This document shows, piece after piece, positions 11,247-23,218 of a stretch of DNA of 64,000 nt. The position numbers and the translations under genes are program-made. Position 1 is the first letter of the stretch. Every line of letters begins with the position of its first letter. The notes under the pieces are model-generated. The model was not told where the DNA came from. It did no database searches and saw nothing but the letters and a program-made list of their open reading frames with translations. Source of the DNA: Uranotaenia lowii (Eukaryota; Arthropoda; Insecta; Diptera; Culicidae); assembly GCF_029784155.1 (NCBI RefSeq), contig NC_073691.1:146198496-146262495 (forward strand), written 5' to 3'.

Positions 11247-11463
11247 CACGTTCGTCGCCACGCTCATTTTGGTAGTTTTACTAGTCGGGACCAAAGAAAT
11301 TTTCAGGGAGAGAAAGCGGAGAGGGAGAACTCCCATATTTGAAACGTGTGGCGAAGCTGAGCGGTAAACTCAAGTAAGAGAGCGTCACACGCTTTTTGAT
11401 GTGACGGGGCCCCCCAGGAAATACACTCGTCACCCGAATATGGGTGCCGTGGCGACGAACGTG
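11247..11463. mobile_element. piggyBac-type MITE with TTAA target duplication
   Basis: The element is 217 bp, flanked on both sides by TTAA (11243-11246 and 11464-11467). The ends are CACGTTCGTCGCCACG and, reverse-complemented, CACGTTCGTCGCCACG. TTAA duplication is diagnostic of the piggyBac superfamily. Interior has no ORF of its own. The flanking GC-rich arms make a strong hairpin. Confidence 0.88.
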
Positions 11464-11467
11464 TTAA

Positions 11468-12400
11468 GGTGGCCATTACGCCCTTATCTCCCCTATAGCT
11501 TCTATATAACTTAATTCTCATCCGTCCCTGAAATTTTTACCCGTTTTCAGTCCCTGGAGTGTCAATTTAACACTCCTGACTTGAACCAACATATCTCTCT
11601 TGTTTCTTAACCGGATTTTACAAAATTTATAGTTTTGGAAACCTTGTGATTTAACTCAAATATGTTTTTCAGACAGTATTCACCTACAACACTTCAGTTT
11701 CCGTTATTCAAAGTCTAAGAAAAAAAAAACCGAAAAAATATGCTTCGGAAAAAGATCAGCTACGGAAAGCTAAACAAATTTCACTTAGTGTCCAAAAATG
11801 CTGAAGTAAGAAGCTGAAGTATACGTTGCACATAAGATTAAATTTAGTTTTTTTAAGATCATGACCACAAAAAAAGTAAAAAGTGGTTTGAAAATCGATT
11901 TTTCAATCAATGAATCGTTTAAATTGTTTAGGTCACACAAGACTAATTTGAAAAGAGTATTGAAAAGTTGACGTAATATGACACATTATTGCATTTATAG
12001 ATTTTCAAAATATGAAACACAGAATTTTGACGAATTTTCAAAGGTAGCTGTTTTTTTTTTAACCGTTTGCCAGTTTGGACAATTTGAGGATAATTTGACA
12101 TCTTAAATAGAAAAAAAACGAACGGAAAAATTCGTTTTGAGGACCCTTTTTTTTGGTATAGTTCCGACGTCATTGCCTTATTTGTAACGAAAATTTTCGA
12201 ATTCTCTCCCAGATCAGAAAGAGTATGAAAATCTGTTCGATTATCAAGCGTTCATCAAAAGGATCGGGCCGAAATTGGATACTGTTTTGGTTCAAATTCG
12301 TGCTCTTATCAAACACATTTTCGAACCACGAAAGCCCGGTCAAGAAAAACTGACCGATTTCGAACTAAACTAAACCAATCCGAATTATAATTACAACATT
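11468..12400. other. AT-rich non-coding stretch
   Basis: Long A and T runs, no motif-bearing ORF and no element ends found. Confidence 0.5.
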
Positions 12401-14635
12401 TTATTCTGACAGTAAACGGCCCGATATGGAACAATCGCTACCGATCTGGGAAGCCTACGCTTTTAAGGAGCATCCATAATTAGGGTTTTTATTGAGTGAA
12501 AAATTTAATTCACTAGCAAAAAATAAGCAATTAGCGGTTCGGTGATTGTAGGTTTTGGTCCTGAGTTTTAAGTAATTGGAAACATCATTGTGTACCAAGA
12601 TCGATGTCACGTTCATAAAAGTGCCAAACTTGTTAACATTATTGAAATGGACAGCGCGGTCTAAGCAAGTCCGGATCCAGTTGTTTTGCAATCAAATTTT
12701 GTGGTTTAAAACTTGAAAAATAAAATAATTTCCGGGTCAAACATAAACCGTGATACCTTTTTGATCCCGATTCTACATAGGCAACAACTTTGTTTTTACC
12801 GATGGCCGTCAAGTCTCCAGAGAGGTTGAAGATGGGAAATCGATTTGAGCTGGATCGAATTGAATTGATTATTTTCTTTTCTCCGAGGCTTAGGCCAACC
12901 AAGTTGGCTAGCTAGCTCCCGCCCAATCAGCGGCAACCTGGAAAAACAAGAAAGGTTAAAAATTGTTGGGGCCTTCTATCTCATCCGGCAGACTACCGGC
13001 TGCTGCCCAGCTGAATGATTATGCTCAAATCGATTGAGAAATGTTATTATCTTTACTTCGGTTGGAAGGGGGAAGATCTCTATTTGGTTGGAAGATTCGG
13101 CCTTGCACGCGCGCTGCTGTGGTACTAATCGATCGAGAGGAGATCTGATCTGTTCCGAAATCAGCCTGGATTGGATTATTGGATCTCTGCCTACCAATTG
13201 TTCCCGCATAGTCAAAACGTAGAACCGAACAAAAAGACGTGGGCTTCGGGGAATTTCTTTCGGCGTAAAATTGATGAATTTGAATGGGAGGCTTTGAATC
13301 CGCTCTTTGGTCCAGGTTTGCAGAACTGTGTGGGTCCATCAATCCATCTTCTTCATAGTGGTTCATTTTGGCAGGAATGGTTGACCACAAGCTGCAATTC
13401 ATAGATTTCCCCACACAATCCGGACCATTGTCTGCCGCGCCGGTGGATTGACGGAAATTTGTGGAATAAATTAGATGCGTGACCATCGGGCGCTAGGCTG
13501 CTGTCGAGAAGAAACAATATTTCACGTTTCATCAAATCTACTAACCAGCTAGCCAAATAGAAACACGTTGACCCCAATGAAGCGATGCCAACGGCAAGGG
13601 AATACGACGGAGTGACTCGCGTTTGTTTGTTGTTATTGTTACCGTCTTCTGCTGGCTATCTTGGGAACACTGACGGGATTTTGGTGAAGTGAGAGTTTGC
13701 ACCTTCCACCTACGGGTTGTAGACATCCCTATAGGAAGAAAGAAGGTCTTCGGGCGACCCCAGCAATTTGTTTAATTTATGCTAAGACATGCTTCGAAGC
13801 ATTTTGGGCGCTGCTTCCCTCGACAAACAGGTTCCCAAAAAAAAAAAACGTTTTAGAAACATTTCTCCGTATGGTCTTTTATTATTTCTTTCTTTCGGAC
13901 AGGAAGGGAGACGACGAAGCAGCAGGACAAAACAAACGGCTGGAAATAACTTAATTTTGTACGATCACCGGCAAGCGATCGGGCACTTGATCGCGCTCCA
14001 CCCGGGGGCTATCCATCTCACCAGTGATCTATCCGGCCGCCCATCCAAACGTGGCAAGTGGTTGTTGGACCCGTGCGAAACTGAACTGCCTAGCGAAAGA
14101 GCAAGACGACTATTGAGAGTCTTGGAGTGCTAGACCGAGAAAAGGTTCCCCCTCATCACTAATTATTCGTTTTCCTCGAGGTACTTAGGTCCTCGCGTCC
14201 ACAGTAAATACGGTAATCAATCACGTTGATTAAAGGCGCAGTAACACCTTCGAAGAACCGGGGATGGTTTAAGAGGCATTCGGTGCGTAGGAACAGAAGC
14301 CGCTTTCGCGGATCCCGGTGACGTATCTGGTTGCTGGCTGACGAACTGTCACTGCTGCCAGACTGCAAATGGTTCCAGTCGTCAAGGTGCCTGTCTCAGA
14401 TGATTACTCGATTTATCATGGACAGACAGAGTGTAACCCGGCACCGATCAACCGCCTTGAGATGGTCTTCGTTGCAAATGAAGCAATTAGTTTGACTTTT
14501 TCTTGAGTTGAGTAAGATATTAACGGTGTGGTCATCGGTCTAGTGCCTGAATTTCTTGGGTTACATTCTTAGGACGATGGCGTTGAATATTGCATTCCTT
14601 ATAGAGTTAAATTAGCATTTAAAAAAAGTTAAAAG
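12401..14635. other. GC-richer unique sequence, no supported gene
   Basis: Composition is mixed, with many overlapping short ORFs on both strands (longest 153 codons on the minus strand at 13025-13486) and no recognisable domain. No splice-bounded exon could be argued. Probably host intron sequence. Confidence 0.4.
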
Positions 14636-14730
14636 TGTAATTGTTTTCTCATCGAGGGAATGCTCTCTGGAATCTCTAAAAACCTTCAAACGCGTCGTTT
14701 TTCTCGAGTGCTGTTATTTTGATCAAAGAT
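14636..14730 (+). repeat. Dispersed repeat, copy 1 (second copy at 47555-47660)
   Basis: Shares with 47555-47660 an ordered set of blocks: GAATGCTCTCTGG, CTAAAAAC, CTCGAGTGCTGTTATTTTGA. The two copies are in the same orientation and diverged. Full extent was not delimited. Confidence 0.6.
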
Positions 14731-15650
14731 GGCGTCGAAATCGCGTTTATAAAGTTGTTCGAAAATGTGTGTATAACCTCTGTTATCTGGATCCTGGAAC
14801 GTCCCGGGTCGTTGAATGGAAGACCGATTTGGGCCGTTGTAAAAAGTCGAAAAAATCTTTACTCGAAGTTGGATTAAATGTGTAAATCGGATATGATAAA
14901 AGTCCGCCATGTTTGCAGATTTTGAAGACGATTTCGTTCATTTTATTCTCCCGCGTGGGTCAAGTGAGAGAACAGCTTTGTTGTTCTCTCTGCAACCAGC
15001 AGTGCATCCAGATTGCTGAAAATCAGATGGTGCATTTGCAAGAATTGTCCAATGACAGAAGCAGCAAATATTGTCGATGACAACGGTCTGCATGCTTTGA
15101 GAGAGAAAAACTTGTGCTCTCTTGCATTCTTTCAGTATGTATGAATGAGGAGTCGAATATCGTCCAACTCGTATAATCTTATCGCTTTAGCCAGAACTTG
15201 AAAATATGTAGGTATGTATATTGCCTCCACTTTGGTAGGTAAATGCTGTTTTTTCGTGTTTCATACGATCATTCTGTATCTGTATAATGTATATGAAACA
15301 TATAACAAAGTTGTTGAGGAATATACCTACCAAAATGTTTGCCGGGCACTCTTGCCAGATACTTTCCGCAGATAAGGTCATCATACGGGTTTTTCAAGGT
15401 GCGGTCACATGTCCCATCATGACCAGTGACCAGCGATTAGGTTATGAAGGTCACTTCACCGTGATTTCTCTCGATCCGCTCCCTGACCAGACTAGATCAT
15501 TTTTCGGCTTTTTTCGCAGATCAATGCCGGACTTATATGGGTTTTTCCTCATGCATTTTCAAGTATTTCTGCCGAATTTTAGATCTATTTAACTAATCTC
15601 TGTTCTGCGATATGAGTTTTTATGAAAAAGTCCATTTTCATGAAAATTTT
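14731..15650. other. Non-coding stretch
   Basis: No gene recognised. A 101-codon + strand ORF at 15287-15592 has no known motif. Confidence 0.45.
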
Positions 15651-16150
15651 CAAGCTTCTAGCTGCTAGCCTCTAGCCTCTAGCTTCTAGCTTTTAGCTTC
15701 TACCTTCTAGCTTTAAGCTTCTAGCTTCTAGCTCCTATCTTCTACTTCTAGCTTTTACCATTTAGTTTCTTGTTCCTAGCTTCTAGCTTATAGCTTTTAG
15801 TGTCTAGTTTTTAGTTTTTGCTAGCTTTACTAGTACTAGCTAGCTAGCTAGTACTAGCTTTTAGTTTCTAGCTTCTAGCTTTTCGTTTCTAGCTTCTAGC
15901 CTATAGCTCCTAGCTTCTAACTTTTAGTTTCTAGCTTCTAACTTTATGTTTTTAGCTTCTAGCTATTAGTTTCTAGCTTTCAGCCTTTAGTTTCTAGCAT
16001 CTAGCTTCTAGCTTTTAGTTTCCAACTTCTAGCTTTTAGTTTCTAGCATCATGCTTCTCGCTTCGTTCTTCTAGCTTCAAACTTCTTGCTTCTAGCTTTT
16101 AGTTTCTAGCTTCTAGCCTCTAGCTTCTGGCTTCTAGCTGCTAGCTTCCA
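15651..16150 (+). repeat. Degenerate (TTCTAGC)n minisatellite
   Basis: About 500 bp built of 7-9-base units of the type CTTCTAGCTT and CTTTTAGTTT, with a local AGCTAGCTAGCTAG patch near 15838-15850. Units vary by single bases, consistent with an old array. Confidence 0.85.
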
Positions 16151-16908
16151 GCAACTATGTTCTAGTTTCTGGCGAGTTAGTTCTGCTACTACGAAAAGAC
16201 GACACAGTACCCACTGATGACCCCCAGGATTATCCGCCTTTGTACGCTGTAAAGATACTGCTGATGACACTGGACGACTAGGCCGGACTTGAAGGCCGGT
16301 TATTCGTATCGAAAGGTTGACGGAATCACACTCGATATAATCCTGCGCCGACTGCTTTTCCATGGCTTACTTGACCTAACACTGAGATTCGATAACGCAT
16401 GATCCAACTGTAATTTTGCCGCTTTGCGGTGAAATACATAACTGGATGATTTCTGTTCTGGAACCACCACTGATATATATATTAATTAATTATTCGCTCG
16501 TACATATTTCAATCGTACGGAGCCAGTCGCCAGTTAGTAGTCACTTTGAGCTGACGGAATAGCTCCCTTTTTTAATAGAGCAGGGAAAAGCCCCGGGAGT
16601 TGGTTAGACTAAATGTTCGATCAAGTGTTGATTTTACTAAAAAAAATCGGAGTTTATCTACCAATCCAAGAAGTCACAACTATCGCCGAAGGAATCCATC
16701 ATTCTTCATGGAACGCAAACCCAACCCCCAACCATTGGAATCGGAAACACAGTCCACGGAAGGTACCCAGCACCCCAATATTTTGGTCCTTCGAGCAATA
16801 CTTCTGTATTTCGGACCTGGTTTGGAACAGTCTGGAAATCAACATCGATCGTGAGATTCGTAAACATTGAGGAACATCACTACTACTTCCCCACTCAAAT
16901 CTCATCAC
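16151..16908. other. Mixed-composition stretch beside the LINE
   Basis: A minus-strand frame at 16150-16363 is open with no domain I recognise. A TATATA run lies near 16474. Part of the right side may be 3' sequence of the adjoining minus-strand LINE, but I could not show it. Confidence 0.4.
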
Positions 16909-18234
16909 CACTACGGCAAAGGAACTACAAGGTACACCAACAGGATAGCTAAACTCATTAGCCATCTGGCACCAACACAATTGGCAGCAGTGACGTCGTG
17001 TAATCAGACATCGATTTTGCCTGCAGTGTATTTATATTGTTTTTTCTTGCAGTTCCCCAGATGGAGACCATGGATTGCAGTTTAGACTGTACAAAAGCTT
17101 GATAGAGGTACGTCAGCTGTATGGTGGGTACGAACCTCGAAATTTTCCACATTAAGCTGTGTATAGCACTAAGCTCTTTTCTTAGACGGTCTACATGCGC
17201 ATCCCTTTTCAGAAATACGTCAAAGATAAACCCAAGGTACTTGAAGGTTTTGACTTTTTCGATTACTGATGTATCAGTCTGGAGCACATTCTCACATTCA
17301 ATGCGACGATTGGCTGTCCTAAAAATGACCTACCTACTTAGTTTTGTCCAAGTTTAGCGAAAGAAGATTGGAATTGAAGTGTGTCCAGATCCTGCGCCAT
17401 CCAAGATATAATTTTTTGTTGATCAGCATGTTCGTACGACAGTGAAGTATCGTCAGCAAAAAGTCGGGGTTTGCCATGTAGATGCAGATTCGTTCACGTA
17501 CAAGATGAATAGAAGAGAGCCCAAATTACTGCCTTAAGGAACTCCAACTGGCAGGTTTCCCAGTTTGCTTGAAGTTTGGTTAATTTGAACCACTACGGCA
17601 AAGGAACTACAAGGTACACCAACAGGATAGCTAAGCTCATTAGCCATCTGGCACCAACACAACTGGCAGCAGTGACGTCGTGTAATTAGACATCGATTTT
17701 GAATGGCCTGGAGTGGTCTTATATGGCTTTTCCTTGCAGCTCCTCAGATGGAGACCATGTATTGCAGTTGAGACTGTACAAAAGCCTGATAGAGGTACGT
17801 CAGCTGTGTATACCACTAAGCTCTTTTCTTAAACGGTCTACATGCGCATCCCATTTCAGAAATACGTCAAAGATAAACCCAAGGTACTTGAAGGTTTTGA
17901 CTTTTTCGATTACTGATGTATCAGTCTGGAGCAGATTCTCACATTCAATGCGTTCATTTACGAACGTAAAAATGACGTACTTAGTTTTGTCCAAGTTTAG
18001 CGAAAGAAGATCGGAATTGAAGTATCCTTGAAGTGGCCGGAATATTGTTTTTTGTTGATCAGCATGTTCGTACGACAGTGAAGTATCGTCAGCGAAAAGT
18101 CGGGGTTTGCCATGTAGACGCAGGTTATGCAAATCGTTCACGTACATGATGAATTGAAAAGGGCCCAAATTACTGCCTTTGGGAACTCCAACTGGCAGGT
18201 TTCCAAGTTTGCTTAAAGTTTGTTTAATTTGAAC
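16909..18234. repeat. Tandem duplication of part of the LINE
   Basis: Unit 1 (16909-17590) and unit 2 (17591-18234) both start CACTACGGCAAAGGAACTAC and both end in TTTAATTTGAAC. Unit 2 is about 36 bp shorter through internal indels. The divergence shows that the duplication is not a recent assembly artefact. Confidence 0.8.
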
Positions 18235-18742
18235 GAACTGTTTCCTGTTGGCAAGGTAGCTAGCTAAGAGGAAATTCGCAACACCTCTGATTCCGTCGTA
18301 AGCATCCAGTATGTGTAGCATTGTGGAATGATCGATTGTGTCGAAGGCCTTTTTCTATTCCAAAAACAACACTCCCATGAGTTTGCGATTATCGAGTGCG
18401 TTCTCATCTCATCTACAAGCTCGGTTGCTGCTGTCAATGTGCTTGAAAGTTCCCGGAACCTATATTGATAGTTGTGAAACAGTTTGTGCTGCTTCAGAAG
18501 TGCAGGTTACGTTCTGCTATGAGCTTTTCAAGGATTTTACTAAAAAACGACACTATTGATATCGGGCGGTAGTTACTGCAGTTCCCTGCTTTGAATATCG
18601 GAATGATTCGTGTTTTGAGAAACTCCGGAAATTGACCTGTCCTAATACAGTCGTTGAAGATGTCTCTGATCAGCGGTGCCAAAACGACGTGATCCATCAT
18701 TAGCTGGCTGGCATCGCTTTGGATTTTCACCTTGGCTAACAT
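17800..18742 (-). pseudogene. LINE reverse transcriptase pseudogene fragments
   Basis: Two minus-strand open pieces (18494-18742 and 17800-18321) together cover RT fingers and palm. The first carries the FKAGNCSNYRPIS block. The second carries the FADDTSLSY catalytic pair and the thumb side (KYLGFIFDVFLKWDAHVDRL). The conserved VPQG motif reads VPKG here, a change expected to harm the enzyme. The pieces are separated by frameshifts near 18330-18490. A third fragment repeating the thumb region, and extending further (YQAFVQSKLQSMVSIWGTA), lies at 16958-17287 in the duplicated unit. Confidence 0.78.
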
Positions 18743-19150
18743 GTTGACATCGTCCCATAGACGGCCATTGGCCTCTTGTCAGAGTTTACTCAACCAAACC
18801 GTGTTACTTTCTTTGATGGTCGAGCAAAGTGGGTCGTCTAGGACTAACGAATGCAAAATCTATAATGAATTCACATCTCTCTCTATGCTAGGTTCTAGTT
18901 CCATTCAGCCTTTCCAGAGCCACAAGTAGACTTTGTTCGTTGTTCTTCTAAAGCAAACTGCGCCGTCCCAGGACCCATGCGTTCAAATCTCTAGCAATAA
19001 CCGATGGAACTTCAACCTGTGAGCTAAGAGACAAATTTTTCCAAAGTCCAAGTCTCTAAAAATGTTGATCTTCCACATGTTATTGTGAGCGGCAAATGTC
19101 ATGAACGCCAGCAAAATTTCCAGAACTCGTTCAATTCTCGTTGTTTTTAT

Positions 19151-21645
19151 TCCATTCTTTTGCTTTCGCAGCACTTATTTAGAAGATAAGGTTTTCTCAT
19201 AGAATATCGTTGATTGAACCATCTTCTTTTGTTGCTGCTCGTAACTTGGTCTTCGACCGGTATGTGTCCCCACAGGGTGCCTCCGGAAAAGGCAGGAGAC
19301 AGACGGCAGACGAAGGCCAACAATCTCTTCGAAGAGGACATTTATGCAGCAGTTCGGTTGGTCTGGCTACAGCATCTCACAGATTTTTTAAAGGGAACGA
19401 ATAAAACAGAACAGAGAAATCCTGTGCCTCTAAATTGTTTCGTTAAGAGGCAGAAAAAAAAAGAAAAACAAAGCGAAGGGAGAGAAAAAATATGATCGAG
19501 TGGACGATTTTCCCGTTTAGGTTCGGACAAAGGGAGCAGACGGGGAAAAAATTTGACCCGCTCAGTATGTGTGGACTATTGAGTGACTGAATTTTCGAGT
19601 GGAGTACCTCTTGAGAAAATCATTCGGTTCGAATAATAATATTTATAGAAATTATGATAATTGCAATTCAACAGCTTTCCGATTACCCTCCCGATGGATG
19701 AGTCGCGCAGCCTCACTGAGTCGTGTGGTCAATCTTGTCTGGATCTTCTCAGAAAAGAAGTTTGAATGGTTTAGTTAAAAAAAAACCCGAAGATGCTTGG
19801 GCCCAAAATGATCCAAACTTCGGCTCAAACTTGAACGCTCGCGGTAAGATTGGAAGAACTTCAAGTAGGTAGGAAGGTGAAGACTCTCGCTGCTGCTGCT
19901 GGAGATAATAGAGACTTCGAGAGATCACTGATTACTTCATCATCCGCGCCTGTATTCATCATCGACCGGTGGTGTGGGCAGCGAGGTTTTGACAGCTTCA
20001 ACAAGCTGCCGTACACGAGATCTAACACAGAGAAGCGTCATCGACGTGAAATACTTGGCGGCACAATTTGCCACACTTGAACTCGTCACGAAACGTTCGA
20101 AATCCGACCTTCACGACACCGTTTCGCCATTCCGTATGCCATAAAAGGTTGATAATTCCCGATTGAAACTTCCAAAAAATATGTCCCCACCATTCATCCA
20201 ATCTTGCTGCGAGTCGAGGGGCTAGTTTAATGTTATAAATTAATGCAATTTATTTTATGCCCTTTTCGACGAAAGGCTCTGGCCGGTGCAGCCTAATCGG
20301 AAACCAAATTTTCACTGATCCGACAAAAAATCTAACCAATAACCGGTAACGACCCGTCATCCATTATTAGATACTACTTCTAACAGCCTTTATCTATTTA
20401 ATACAGCTATCCATTTCTCCTTCTTGAATGGTCTCCGGGGACTCAATCCGGCGTTAATTTATTCCGGTACGTTTGAATATTTCTGGTATCGGTAGAGGAG
20501 CTCTGTAGCTAGAATCGAGGGACCGAAAAATCTTGTAACTCAAAATAGACCCAAACAAAGCTCCGGTAAGCGTTAAGACCCCGGCACGCCATAAAAAGAT
20601 ATTTTGACGACATTTTTCGTTCGGGCTTCTCTCGGCCTGATGGACTGTACTTTTCCTAATCAGTCCAAATCACCTTTCGATCGACGGCGAATCGATTGGG
20701 GAGAAAACCTTACTATAAATTATCATTTCATGCTGCTGTCGTTGATTCTTAAGTAAGGAACCCTTTCTCAAACCCTAAAGAAAAGGCAGCCGAGAAATCG
20801 GGTGTGATTTGTATGTAAATGTCCCGGAGGAAAGCTCCAGCTCCAGCTAGTGAACAGAACGATCCCCGAGAAGAAGTCAATTCCGTTCCCAAGCCAACTG
20901 GTCAAAGAATCGATGAGCTTTAAGCAGGTACCAGAATTGAAAGCCTTCAATTTTGGAAATGGATTCATGTGATAAAGCGTGGTTCTTTATTGGGACCATC
21001 GACTATAGCAGACACGGGGAAAACTGTCGTTCGATGATTTCCGTCTAGCTTTTAGATGGGGTCCCAAACCGAAAAAAACCTTTGGAAGAAGGTGTGTGAG
21101 GGAGAAACACCCTAACCAAAGAAAGATGTTGATCTTGAAAAAGTGGGGTGCATAGATGGGATGCAATTTGTTCCATAATTTATGGGGTTTAAAGTTTTAT
21201 GTTTTACGACCATTAAGAGGTGTTTGGTCTTGCTGCTACACCCTATGCTGTCTATTTTTCGGCAGAGACGAGGATCGAGGAAAAGATCCTGGTGGGACAC
21301 AGGTGCAAATTAAAATATTCGAAACAAAACACAAGTTAACTCTCTTTCTTGGTCGGCTGTTGGGAATGTAACTGTTGTACACCGATACTGTTTGCTTTGC
21401 ATGCTGACTTTTTATTGTCTAGTCGTAAACCGCAGCAATGCTAGAATGCATGCTGATCAAAACATTCATCAAAGTATGTTTTTTCGATAGTAAAAATTCA
21501 AATAAAACCATTTGCTTCTGAATTTTTTCTCGTTTAACATTAAATGAGTTATGGTTGCAGTTTCAAATTCAGGGCTTAATATCCAGAAAACGGAAAGCCT
21601 CGTAAATTAGACAAACCCAACGAACATGTTTTGCTGAAAAAGGAC
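19151..21645. other. Non-coding stretch, mixed composition
   Basis: No gene recognised. Short ORFs on both strands (up to 93 codons) carry no motif. A CTGCTGCTGCTGG run is at 19890-19902. Likely host intron sequence. Confidence 0.4.
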
Positions 21646-21658
21646 TGAAAAAATATCG

Positions 21659-23205
21659 AATAGCGCCGATTTGGTCTAGCGCAGGGGTGAGCAACACGCG
21701 GCCCGCGGGCCGCATGTGGCCCGCGAAGCTTTTTTCTAATTTTCATGCCTTAGTTTTTTTTCTACAATGGATCGTTGGGAAAATTTATATGACTTGATCA
21801 AATATGCACTTATCTGCATTTGCCGCACAATTAGTCAGATTGTTAACTTTTTTCTGACATTTCAAGCATTTATTATGTTCTCTTCAATGCATAAATGCAA
21901 TATTGCTCATTGGCATAACGTAATATTGGATTTTTTTTATATTCCGCATACATTTTTGCTAATTATTTACTACTTTGAAAAGCAAAATACATCAAAGTGA
22001 ATCGGAAGAACAGCCAAAAATCGGAAGCTACACATGATAAAAGGAATTGCGGAGTCCGTTACAGAAGTCATTATTTTCGTTTCAAGCTAAAATAAAGTCG
22101 TATGATAAAAAATGTGCTCAGTGGATTTTTTTTAAATTATGTTATCCAATTCGGCTAAAAGGCTGTTTGCATTCAAATACTGAAAAAAAATTAAACCAAA
22201 ACCTTGTGAAATATTATTTATTTCTGAATATTGACGAAAATAACGAAAGTTTGATAATAAAGCCTGGTTAATAGATTTTAAATTTTTTATCAACATGAAT
22301 CGTTATCGACAAAATTTATTAGTTCTTGATGAAAACAAAAGATATCTGAAATTATGTGATTCGATTAAAAAGGTCTTTGAGATTATCTGTGATTCTTTTT
22401 TCAGTTATTTGAAAGAAAATTCATAACAAACATCGGAAAAAAGCCGAATGAAATTCAGCTATTTGACTTATAATTAATTCATTCCACATTATCAAAGTAA
22501 TAATATAGCTTTGGAAATCGTATCCCAACGATATCTTACTAAGATTAAAAATTATAAAAACCTGGATAAAAATTTCAGAATCAAGCATTTAGTTTTTAAG
22601 ATAGTTGCTTAAAATATCTGAAATTTAACATTTTTCTGTATTTTTCTCAAAATATCAATGCAATGATCCGATACAGAACTTCAATTTAAAAACGGGATTA
22701 TGTACCGGTTGTAGAAAAAATATCAAGGCTTTGAGGACAAGTTTTAATTGTGGAAAAAAAATCACAGAAAGTCAATTAGCGACTCAACTTCCAACGCTAA
22801 GAAGACGATGATTTCTTTGATTTTATATTTTTCAAACGATAAGTTATCACTGTGGTAAGCTCCAGAAATTTTTTAAATGGAAGTGATGACAAATAGTACT
22901 ATCAGGTTTTACAAGAATGTTCTAAGAACGAATGTTCGCTACCTTTTCAATATGGGGTATTTAAAAAGTCGTGTTGAATTTCTGTTTTTAAACAAGTGAA
23001 TTTGTTTTATCGTTCCTATTTCAGATTTAATTGGGTCAAAAATTTGATTTCTAAAATATAATGTGAAGCTCGGCTAATTAATAAAAAAAATATTTTATGT
23101 GCGGCCCGCCGACAAAATTTCAAAATTAAATTGGCCCGTTGGTTCAAAAGGTTGCTCACCCCTGGTCTAGCGGATAGGCTGACGCGAGTCTGGTTTCGAA
23201 TCGAT
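21659..23205 (+). mobile_element. Retroposed tRNA-like fragment with 13-bp TSD, split by a hAT element
   Basis: Leaving out the hAT insertion, 56 bp remain (21659-21681 and 23173-23205). They are flanked by a perfect 13-bp duplication TGAAAAAATATCG (21646-21658 and 23206-23218). The insert has a box A-like GGTCTAGCGGATAGG and a box B-like GGTTTCGAATC in tRNA order. The hAT element landed inside box A. This looks like a retrotransposed tRNA or tRNA-SINE head rather than a functional tRNA gene: the acceptor stem is not convincing. Confidence 0.65.
21682..23164. mobile_element. Non-autonomous hAT element with 8-bp TSD GTCTAGCG
   Basis: 1483 bp flanked by GTCTAGCG (21674-21681 and 23165-23172). 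Both ends begin CAGGGGTGAGCAAC, a typical hAT terminus. Just inside the left end is the perfect palindrome GCGGCCCGCGGGCCGC, and a related GCGGCCCGCC lies near the right end; such GGCCC/GGGCC subterminal stems are familiar in hAT elements. The AT-rich interior has only short ORFs without hAT transposase motifs, so it is an internally degenerate or deleted copy. Confidence 0.88.
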
Positions 23206-23218
23206 TGAAAAAATATCG

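Larger units (their letters stand above)
16909..19150 (-). mobile_element. Degenerate CR1/L2-like LINE with internal tandem duplication
   Basis: Read on the minus strand, the order is an endonuclease remnant (about 19150-18780; blocks VIARDLNAW and FIIDFAFVSP), a linker, then reverse transcriptase blocks: SNYRPISIVSFFSKILEKL near 18560, a GVPKGSNLGPF block near 18190, FADDTSLSY near 18090 and the downstream KTKYVIF and KYLGFIF blocks. A segment of about 680 bp is present twice in direct tandem (16909-17590 and 17591-18234). Stops and frameshifts break the frame, so this is a fossil. It runs antisense to the inferred host gene. Confidence 0.8.
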
